Below, in pieces: positions 56,621-64,000 of a stretch of 64,000 nucleotides of DNA (position 1 is the stretch's first letter; each line of letters opens with the position of its first letter). Source of the DNA: Deroplatys truncata (taxonomy: Eukaryota > Arthropoda > Insecta > Mantodea > Mantidae); NCBI GenBank assembly GCA_030765065.1, contig CM060975.1, positions 197,316,507 to 197,380,506 on the forward strand, given 5' to 3'. Position numbers and translations under genes: made by a program. A model generated the notes under the pieces. That model was not told the origin of the DNA, did no database searches, and worked only from the letters and a program-made list of their open reading frames with translations.

Positions 56621-57230
56621 TTTAGGCAGTTTAAAGCCAGTCCTGATGTTACCTACTTAGAGCCTTAAGTGCAAGCTCGCTATCTCCGAGGTTAGGTTAT
56701 ATTGTATTATCCGGCCCGGACCCAAGTGTCTAATTTTGTTTTAAATAAAATTGTTTTACAGTTATTGACTAGTATTATTATATTTATTTATTTATCTATC
56801 GTCATTAATCCGCGAAGCGCTGTCGCCTGGATGCGAAGGAAGCGAGTTCTATTTCTAGAACCGATATGGGATCTTTTACCTTGCCAAAAGACCTGGTAAA
56901 GGATGCATTAGGTTCCATGGGACAAATTTGAGGAGCCCTTTACAGGAATAATGGCGACTAAGGTCATGGAAATCTCATATAGCAAGCGGCATGTTGACGG
57001 CATACTGCTTTACTCACCATTTGTCGCTCCTAATACTGCACTCTGCCCAGGATGTCCTGGGTGTGGGTGAACGGCGGCAGATGGAGTTTGCACCCGCCGT
57101 GCTGTTATAACGTTATCCGTCATTGGCCGAGGTGTGCATTTATTTATTGTTACTAGCATTACTACTGCTATGGATGCGTGCATGATGCGATAATTTGCTA
57201 TTACGAGCATCTCAACATCGCGGACACACA
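56621..57230. other. Unassigned part of the Y-type element
   Basis: The stretch 56790-56960 (TGTCGCCTGGATGCGAAGG, GGGATCTTTTACCTTGCC) resembles insect SINE body sequence but lacks a clear A/B-box pair. The part 57000-57120 (GGATGTCCTGGGTGTGGG) aligns in inverse with 10560-10610 and 19840-19870 of the Y family. Confidence 0.4.
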
Positions 57231-57708
57231 ATATAATAAATTAATTTTTCTTTGGGAAATTTTTCATTATTTTTTATTTTCTCAAATATGGCGCTAATGA
57301 TTTTTATTAAAATACCATACTTTTCGAGCATTTACATGACACACAAAATTTGTATTTTGAATGAGAAAATTAATTTTCTTCGGCTTTATTTTCAAGCCCG
57401 AGCCCGACAAATAGGTACTTTTCAAATTAAGACCAGCGCGTGCAGACCTCTACCACAGAAAGCTACAGACCGCAGGCAGATACTTAGGCGGAAGTCCCTA
57501 ACAGTAGCTCGAAGACACGCCCCACTACTGGAGCTGCCCTGAGAGGCTCAATCAGCAGACCTCTAGTGTCCACAGGGAATACTCTTTCCTTTGAGCAAGC
57601 ATCCACACCATTTGTCCGGCACTCCATACGCCACGAAACCTAAGAGCACGCCTGAAATAGGAAAAGGAAACGGAGTAAAAGGGAAATAAGGGAAAGGAAA
57701 TCGTGGTA

Positions 57709-58214
57709 CTGTCTGTTCAGCGATGTTTTAGCTAGGGAGTGGGGTGCCCTTCCAAGCAGATAGGGGTTTAGCTACTGGAAGGAGGTAGTAATTTACTGGA
57801 AGGAGGTAGTATTTACTTGGTCTGAGTAAATACTAGAGTGAGTTGTAAAAACGCGCGACATAGGAAAGACTGTTGGCTGTTTTCTACCGTACCTGAGAAA
57901 TTAAAATTGAGCACTGTTGTGGTCTTTAGCGTCCTATTCTATATTGCGTGAAAGACCGAAAATTTTGCTCAGAAGCTCCTTTATCAGGCTTGAGGTTCTT
58001 TTACGTGCCGTAAATCTGCGACAAGGGACCACCGGCTTTTACTTCCTTTCCGAAGGAAGCCATGCTAAGGATTTTTACGCCCGAAAAAATCCAACTCCCT
58101 CCTCCGGGTTTGAACCCGCAGCCTTGGGAACTAGAGGTACCATGGACCACAGAGGGTGACTCTGTACCTGAGAGATAAGCCACCCCAAACCCTGAAACGT
58201 CGTTCAAGAGACAG
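57709..58214. mobile_element. Family R TIR element with nested SINE
   Basis: The ends CTGTCTGTTCAGCGATG and, reverse-complemented, CTGTCTCTTGAACGACG are flanked by TA on both sides. TTTTAGCTAGGGAG and TTTAGCTACTGGA followed by TTACTTGGTCTGAG match the copy at 15247-15467. A 21-bp unit is locally doubled at 57772-57812 (TACTGGAAGGAGGTAGTA). An S2 SINE sits at 57903-58157. Confidence 0.68.
57903..58157 (-). repeat. tRNA-headed SINE (S2)
   Basis: On the minus strand GGTCCATGGTACCTCTAG and GCGGGTTCAAACCCGG (B-box) lead into TTTTTCGGGCGTAAAAATCC and CTTAGCATGGCTTCC, then CCTGATAAAGGAGC and GGACGCTAAAGACC. This is the same order as 16783-17077. Confidence 0.75.
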
Positions 58215-58350
58215 TAGATGGGAAACCACTTCACCTACCAACCAGGAAAAACTACCAAAAACCCAGGTTAGAGTAGGCGGTCGCCGGGAATGGAACCGCG
58301 GACCTCCCGAATGCGAGTCTCACACGTTACCGCGTAGCCATCAGCGGCCG

Positions 58351-59025
58351 TTATTAGGACAGCAATCCCAATTATATTTTAATGCGAAATGACGAATCAA
58401 AGGTTTTTTAGGCCAGCATATCATTGTTTAAGGCGGATTCATTCAAATTTATACCCCCCCCCAATTTACAAATATGCCGTTTCACTGCGACTGAGGAAGC
58501 CTACATGAAGCGTGAACTTATATCAAAGTTCATGTCTGTAAACCCACGTAAGGTTGCCGCCTGCTGTGTGAACTAAGTGGTGATTCACAAAGGAAATGGG
58601 CGAAACGGGACTTCCGCCATGGCAACAAACTTTCTGCTAATACGGTGCATCTATTGTTTCTTGTCCTTTGCTTGTAACAGTGAATCAGAGCTGAATGGCG
58701 TGACGACACTTTGTAAATAGCTTCCCATCGTTATGTTGTTTGGGGACACAGTAATAGCGTTTCCCAAGCAGATATGAACAGAATGCTATATCCACGAATA
58801 TTCTACCGCTTTTTCTACCCCTCATTTAAATTGGTTAAAATATTCACGAAAATGAAATATCTGTTTCACACATTATCTGTTTTAATAAATATTATTATGT
58901 CATAGTAAAATAAAACCAGTCTTAAATGTAAAGTAACAGACGCTATTAGGAATAACGGCATGAATTTTACAAAATATCTTTTAGTATACGAAAATTAAGA
59001 AATACACGAGGAATTTTAGCATATT
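58351..59025. other. Unassigned sequence
   Basis: No recognised gene or repeat. A run of Cs lies at 58455-58463. Confidence 0.4.
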
Positions 59026-60207
59026 TTTAGTTTCTCTGTCACGCACTTTAGGTAGAGCAGATAGGTATGGCATTCCACCCAAAAATTCGTTATCGAGATT
59101 TCAACGGAAATCTATCATATTTTGAGAGGCCCGCAATCCAAACTAAAGCAATTTAGAAAAAGGTGTGTGTGTGACTATAAACTGCATAACTCAAAAACGA
59201 AAGTCGGATAGACTGTGTGTATCAAAGATGGTCGGAGCCGTGGCACTGTGGGCTAGAGCAGTGGTGGCGGAAACGGGACTCGCGAGGCAGTGTGACTCGC
59301 AGGCGCCACTCTTTTTCTAGTTCTCTGTTCATTTGTTTTCCATATGTTGCTGAGTGCTGTAGTACGTGTTGCATATTTGATGACTCCAGGGAGAAAGGCA
59401 TTTTCGGCACCGTTGAACTAGAGTGTGGAGCTCTGGTTCCCGGCCACAGAATGGTCAACGGAAGCTAACGCTCTCCGTATTGGTTGTATGATCATCCACC
59501 TCTGCAATGCGTACGTGGGCATGGGGCCGGCAGTCGGATTGGCAGGTCAAGACCCTTACGGACCTTAGCGCCACGGGATCATTATTATTATTGTTATTAT
59601 TATTGTTATCATTATTATTATTATTATTTTCCAAGGTGCGACACGAAGATTTTTAATTAAATTCTCCACCACACTTTACATGGAATATTTTTAGAAACGT
59701 TTGATTAAAAATGGCTATAAGAATTTTGATTAAAACACCATGTATAGATACTTATATGACAAATAAAATGTATATCTAGAATTTTCTGGGAATATCCTGA
59801 GAAGTGCTCTTCATTCGGAAGGAATCTTTAAACTTTTGTATAACTGGTAACCGTTAAGAGATAAACGAAAAAGTATTACACTAGAAGTGTAGATCTCTTC
59901 AAAGCACACAAGCTTCTTAATATTGAATTCACTTAACTTTTTAAAACCCTGTCGCCATTCACTTGTTTCTCGTGATTAAACAGTGTGGGATTTTAAAGCC
60001 ATAGCAAGCCATTTTTAAACACCTGAGTATCGATTCGGTTTCCTATAGCCTACACAAATTGTGTAATGAAAGTATGAGTATGCCTGTTTGGATTTGCATG
60101 AAGTAGATGGAAATATAAGCTTGCATAAGAATAGTTTGTAGAAACTGTATAAAACTAAATAATAGTGGGTGGAGAAGCTAATCTGAAAGTAATTCATCAG
60201 ATTTTTA
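59026..60207 (-). repeat. Family M repeat, diverged, with SINE insert
   Basis: It runs from TTTTAGTTTCTCTGTCACGC and GGTATGGCATTCCACCC to GGGTGGAGAAGC and ATTCATCAGATTTTTAG. The middle is interrupted at 59212-59628, after which GTGCGACACGAAGATTTTT resumes. Confidence 0.75.
59212..59628 (+). repeat. SINE-like repeat (S7) with ATT tail
   Basis: It includes GGAGCTCTGGTTCCCGGCC and TTGGCAGGTCAAGACCC, then CGGACCTTAGCGCCACGG and an ATT-rich tail (59581-59628). The end parallels 51700-51770. The first 190 bp (CCGTGGCACTGTGGGC) may be a separate unit. Confidence 0.55.
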
Positions 60208-60791
60208 GTCATAAGTAAGCATGCACTTTCAGGGTCGGAGTCAGGATTACAACTAGAAGTTATTATGGAGACGTCTACTGGAAGTTCCATGTCCAACGTT
60301 TCGTCACAACTGCGGCAGACATCCACGCCTGATCTTTCACCAAGATGGCTTCGACCGCGCCACTGAAGATGTACTGGAGTGGGGAATCGTCATATTCACC
60401 AGCTTCACCTCTGTTTATTTGTATATGTCAGGGTGTTCTGTTTTATGTGAAAACTGTGTAGCTTTTGTAGTATTAAATAACTATGAGATCAAAGAGAAGT
60501 CACAAAGGTTTAAATTTTCTCGACCATTCCGACCGATGATTGTTCCACCGCAACAGTTCCAAAACTCTGAAGACCATCGAAGGGAGGTTAAGGAAGTCAG
60601 ACGTTCCGCCGATATTTCACATCCTTTTGTATGAATATCAGGGGATTTTTCAATAGCCAGGGCTGTACAAAATTACACGGGGTAAAATGGAATATTCACT
60701 ACAAATATCTCTAGATCATTATACAATAATTTGTGCCAGATTTTCTTAATCCGTCACGTATATTTGCTTTCAAGCGTACCTGTGTAGTCAC
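60208..60791. other. Unassigned sequence
   Basis: Frames of 71 and 103 codons lie here without recognisable domains. Confidence 0.4.
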
Positions 60792-60899
60792 TAAAGCGTC
60801 GGCCACACGGCACCGACTTACTTGCATTGTATAGTTTGCTCAAACAAGACGGAACAGCGTACCGCGTCCATAGGTTCCAAATAAGTTTTGTGCAAACCT

Positions 60900-61325
60900 C
60901 AGTATGAAGTTGGTCATCGAAAGAGGAAGTAGTCGAGATCGAAACAATGTGGCTCGAAGGCTTATTCGTATTATAAGCATTTCTGCACTGTTTATTGGTG
61001 AAAAGAAATGGTACCAAGCGCTCCCAATCGAAATGGAACAAAAGGGGACTTCTGAGAAGATCCAGATGACTGTAATTGCTTGACAAAGGATAAAGTGCAA
61101 AATATAAACAAACGTTTAGTAACTTCTGTAACTAAACGACAGAACACTATGATGCGCGAATCTGTATCTCCTCATGAAAGACTGGGTTGTACTTTAAGGT
61201 TTTTAGATACTGGGAGATCATGCAGAGATTTAAGATTTAATTTCTGTATCATGTTTTGGTATGACGCATTCTTCTTATTCCTACCGGAATATTCCTTATA
61301 GACTTCGTCTTCCAAAGGCATGGCA
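60900..61325 (+). pseudogene. Harbinger transposase N-terminal remnant
   Basis: From about 61077 the frame reads NINKRLVTSVTKRQNTMMRE (near 61100-61160) and then SVSPHERLGCTLRFLDTGRS and CRDLRFNFCI. The core L-V-T-x-x-x-T-K-x-x-T-x-M-R-x-x-x-x-P-H-E-R-L-x-x-T-L-R-F-L-x-T-G is the conserved region before the DDE domain of PIF/Harbinger (HARBI1-type) transposases. A frame change near 61290 gives YRLRLPKAWQRFI, fitting the next conserved block. The sequence then meets the MITE, and the catalytic domain is gone. Confidence 0.72.
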
Positions 61326-61338
61326 ACGATTTATACAG

Positions 61339-62090
61339 AGTGGGTCATTGAAGTTGAGACTGTACAATAACTCCAAAACTAAGCATTGCAGAAAGAAATG
61401 TTTAATAAAAGTTGCTTGATATCATGGGGGAAAGTAAATACCATTAGTCGTGTTTATTTTGAGGACGTTTTGATGGTCATTTTAGGGTCAATTTAAGTTT
61501 TTGTTAATGCGAACCTACGTTTTTATGCTGTTTTCTCACTCCTCATAAACAACTAAACATTTGTATAAAGCACTTTGCAATTGTTCTTACACCAATGTAA
61601 ATGAAAACGAAAATTCTGAATGGCTGTGCACGAAGAGTGCAATGAAGGTTGGACCAACCATAGATGGTCATTTGAGGGCCAACTTACGTTTCGTAATTGG
61701 GAACCAACATTTTTTGTTTTGTTTCCTTATTCCTCATTACAAAATAAACAGCTTTTTGTAAACCGTTTTCTGATGAGAAAACAACATACAAAATGCAGTT
61801 TCCCATTTAAAAACATTAAATTAATATCAGGAAACTTTAATCATATCAACTCTTTCATGTGATCCAACATCGTTTTCACTATTGTTTCGTACTGTTCATC
61901 CTTTACATTTCCTAGGAATTTCGCCATGGGGTCCCTCATTGAAATCCACGCAGAAAGTTCTAAGACATTCATCCTCTGTTCAAAGTTTTGGTCTTTCAGC
62001 TGCTTTCTAATTTATGACAAGCAGTCACAAGGCTTCTACAAGGCTTAGTTTTGGAGATATTGTACAGTCTCAACTTAAATGGTCCACCCT
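61339..62090. mobile_element. MITE with long terminal inverted repeats
   Basis: 61339-61384 (AGTGGGTCATTGAAGTTGAG, ACTGTACAATAACTCCAAAA) and 62043-62090 (reverse complement GGTGGACCATTTAAGTTGAG, ACTGTACAATATCTCCAAAA) are inverted repeats of about 46 bp with few mismatches. A direct duplication lies inside at 61472-61570 and 61663-61762 (GATGGTCATTT-AGGG-CAA). No protein is recognised. The target duplication is not clear. Confidence 0.75.
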
Positions 62091-62374
62091 AAATATTCGA
62101 TAAACTCTGTGATAAATTGGTTGGAATGGGTATGTACATCACACATCTTGCATTAAACTTCCCTTCCGGCTGCAGGCCCGACTTGTTTACTGTCCACACG
62201 CACACACTTAAGAGTTTGTGCAAAGGAAATCTTCAGCACTACAAAGTTTCCGCAGATCGAGCTTATTGGTTTGTGCGAGCTACCGTCTTGCCGTCCACAC
62301 CCACGTTGTTGCGATGGAAACTGGTTTGCGCAAGTACGCGCACGGTAAAACCTGCCCGTGTGGCTGGCGCATAA

Positions 62375-63071
62375 GTTTGCCGGTTCGCCACCAGGGGTCG
62401 GTCGTGCTGTTCCTTGCTCAAGGTCGTTTGTTCGTGGGTGGGGTGGCGTCACCATCTCTTCCTGGCATTCGGTCCGGTTTGTAAAAAAGTCACGGATTTA
62501 GTTTGCTCCGATATGTCGACCAGCCCGGTTCATGATCTTGGTTTCTCCACACCTTTCATTCTAAGACGTGTAATGTAACTTGCTTTGACCTTCACATTTC
62601 TGACCATGTGCTCGTTTTTTATGTAACAGCTCTCTTTATGGAAGTTTAATGTAATTAATAAATTACTGATTTGAGGTGCATTGATATGAAATGGTGGGTT
62701 TCTCATCCGATGTATGGGTAGTTGTATAGTAATAATTCCTATCACTTTTATTATGTTGTTGGGGCAAGACAAAGAGTACAAACGAATATATGAAATGTTC
62801 AGCAAGATGCTTCAAGGTTAGAATCTGTAAGCCTTATTATTGTATTTATTTGTTTCACATGCATTGGCCATGAATGGGAAATATGTATCCTAAATTATAT
62901 TTACTGTCTTGACTGTGACGCCTTCTGGATGAATTAAAGTTACACACATTAAAAATATGTTTTTCTATAAACAAGTGATTTATTTTACTGGAAAGTACTG
63001 AGTGCTAAATTTATCAACTGCAATGCACAATAAACACCATTTGCAGATTTTCAAAGGAAAACGACTTCCAA
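62375..63071. other. Unassigned spacer
   Basis: AT-rich sequence with one 91-codon minus-strand frame and no recognised domain. Confidence 0.4.
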
Positions 63072-63975
63072 TTATCTGCTAATAAAGCCTTGTACATTGA
63101 GAAGCTCCTTGCCACTTGTAAGCAAGTTATAGCACCGGATAGGAATCCAAAATTTTACTTTATGTACAAATTTTACCTGCAATTCTCTGTCAGAAAAGTT
63201 CCTGAGTAACTTTGATTGAGGCCGTATCTCTATCAAACGTGTCAAATATTTTTTAATCGCCTTTATGTTCTCGCAGTACAAGTTGTAGTTGCATGCTTCT
63301 ATCCGGGTGCCCCGTCTGGTCACAACTGGTGAAGGATGTAAAGGATCATCGACTTGAATGTTGCTCTTGAATGAAGCCACTCGAGAAGGTGCGTTCAAGA
63401 AGATTTTCTTGATGCATCCTATTAGCCGGTTAACTTTAGGAAAATGACTCAGCAACTCCTCCGTAATTCGGTGTAAAGCATGTTGCATACAACATTTTCC
63501 AGTAATTGGCAGCTTTTAACATGTACAGTGCAGGATCGATCAACATGTTGTCGTGTTGAATGCCATTGATATATATTAAACCCAAAGACCGGTAAAACAT
63601 TTTGCTAAGTGTTGATAAATTTACGTTTTTCAACTGCTCACAGTAGATTATGAATTGTTCTCCTGAATCTTCTTCTTCCATTGTAACTACCTGCCACATT
63701 TGCCACATAACGGCCTAGTGAGCCCGTACTTTCGTCAATACGTACCCAAATCTTTTCCCTGGCACTTTTTGCCTAATTTTCTGCATTATTCGTTGGTAAT
63801 ATCTAACACATAATTCTTCCTTAATGTTGAAGAATCTGGTAAAACGTATATGCCTTTGTAAAAGGCATGCAACTTTGGATTATTCACTTTGTTCAATGGA
63901 ATATCTGCTCAATCGAAATCTTCACAGAGTTCTTCAAAGAAAGATCTACTATCTATGTTAAAAACATCGCGCAAC
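63072..63975 (-). pseudogene. hAT-type transposase pseudogene, runs to the window edge
   Basis: On the minus strand, in order: SFFEELCEDFD, a TGA, then ADIPLNKVNNPKLHAFYKGI and VLPDSSTLRKNYVLDITNE (about 63790-63945). After a stop and a frameshift comes IWVRIDESTGSLGRYVANVA (about 63695-63755), whose V/I-D-E-S/T pattern includes the first hAT catalytic aspartate. Then come GIQHDNMLIDPALYMLKAAN (63520-63580) and, in another frame, MQHALHRITEELLSHFPKVN to about 63072, with RNFSDRELQ near the end. The motif order matches a widespread insect hAT-like family. At least two stops and two frameshifts make it inactive. The 5' part lies beyond the window. Confidence 0.72.
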
Positions 63976-64000
63976 GTTAGTACAGCTAATGTAAAACGTC

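Larger units (their letters stand above)
53815..57452. mobile_element. Y-type hAT element, 3.6 kb, with perfect 8-bp duplication
   Basis: The left end TAGAGGTCTGCACAGGCC and, reverse-complemented, the right end TAGAGGTCTGCACGCGC are matching inverted repeats. CCACAGAA flanks both sides exactly (53807-53814, 57453-57460). The GGCCCG-rich outer tracts and the inner AAAATACCATAC/TTTACATGACA block are shared with the Y copies at 9894 and 19409. The inside has been filled by Z hAT sequence (54142-55370), a TTAA-flanked element (55567-56105) and an RNase H fragment (56463-56620). No Y transposase is visible. Confidence 0.83.
53716..58350 (-). repeat. S1 SINE split in three pieces by two transposons
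   Basis: S1 sequence in minus orientation occupies 53716-53814, 57461-57708 and 58215-58350. Together they make about 480 bp, close to the family length. The first and second pieces join across the CCACAGAA duplication of the Y-type hAT (53815-57452). The second and third join across the TA of the R element (57709-58214). Alignment with the unbroken copy at 45580-46034 confirms continuity. The head at the right has GGTTCCATTCCCGG (B-box). Confidence 0.8.
60795..62371 (+). mobile_element. PIF/Harbinger-like element with TAA duplication
   Basis: The left end AGCGTCGGCCACACGG and, reverse-complemented, the right end TGCGCCAGCCACACGG match at 13 of 16 bases. TAA flanks both sides (60792-60794 and 62372-62374), the usual 3-bp Harbinger target. 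The right subterminal zone (62190-62370) is full of repeated TTTGTGCAAAG/TTTGCGCAAGT and GTCCACAC motifs, plausible transposase binding sites. The transposase is partial, and a long-TIR MITE is inserted at 61339-62090. Confidence 0.75.

Noticed and set aside
1..64000. CRISPR array or bacterial operon
   Set aside because: No short regularly spaced identical repeats with unique spacers exist. Repeats, SINEs and microsatellites show a eukaryotic nuclear sequence.

Overview
This 64-kb window looks like part of a large, AT-rich animal nuclear genome, most likely an arthropod. A hemimetabolous (polyneopteran-type) insect is my best guess, inferred from the mix of tRNA-headed SINEs with AAT/ATT tails, hAT, Tc1/mariner and Harbinger elements, solo LTRs and dense microsatellites. 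I found no intact cellular gene, no operon-like layout and no true tRNA or rRNA gene. Nearly every long open frame lies inside a repeat or is a broken transposase.

Family names used here are local. 'M' is a repeat of about 0.85-0.9 kb with short ACTTTCTCTAC inverted ends, an internal CA/GT tract and more than 20 copies. 'S1' to 'S9' are tRNA-headed SINE-like families. 'Y', 'Z' and 'W' are non-autonomous hAT-like families. 'R' is a small TIR element flanked by TA. 'L1' and 'L2' are two related solo-LTR families with 4-bp duplications.

Layout. 0-9.4 kb: a fold-back pair of tRNA-like units, several M copies, and a Z hAT element (5.3-7.2 kb) split by a solo LTR. 9.9-11.6 kb: a Y hAT element carrying two SINEs. 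13.5-18.5 kb: M copies in tandem and nested, with two SINEs. 18.9-22.5 kb: S1, Y and further M copies. 22.6-23.6 kb: a hAT element retaining a zinc-finger exon. 24.3-25.9 kb: an internally deleted mariner split by a solo LTR. 27.8-29.6 kb: a solo LTR inside a solo LTR. 32.3-33.7 kb: a nearly complete but broken Tc1-like element. 34.6-37.3 kb: three M copies nested like Russian dolls. 38.1-38.9 kb: another solo LTR. 40.7-41.2 kb: a second tRNA fold-back. 42.9-43.6 kb: a decayed transposon-type protein gene. 46.9-48.1 kb: a W hAT element. 53.7-58.35 kb: one S1 SINE split into three pieces by a 3.6-kb hAT and an R element. 60.8-62.4 kb: a PIF/Harbinger relic containing a long-TIR MITE. 63.1-64.0 kb: a hAT-type transposase pseudogene on the minus strand.

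Nothing in the window works together as a pathway. The biology on show is transposition, nesting and decay. Insertion boundaries are unusually well dated by target-site duplications (4 bp for LTRs, 8 bp for hAT, TAA for Harbinger, TA for Tc1 and R, possibly TTAA for one element), so the relative order of insertion can be read directly.
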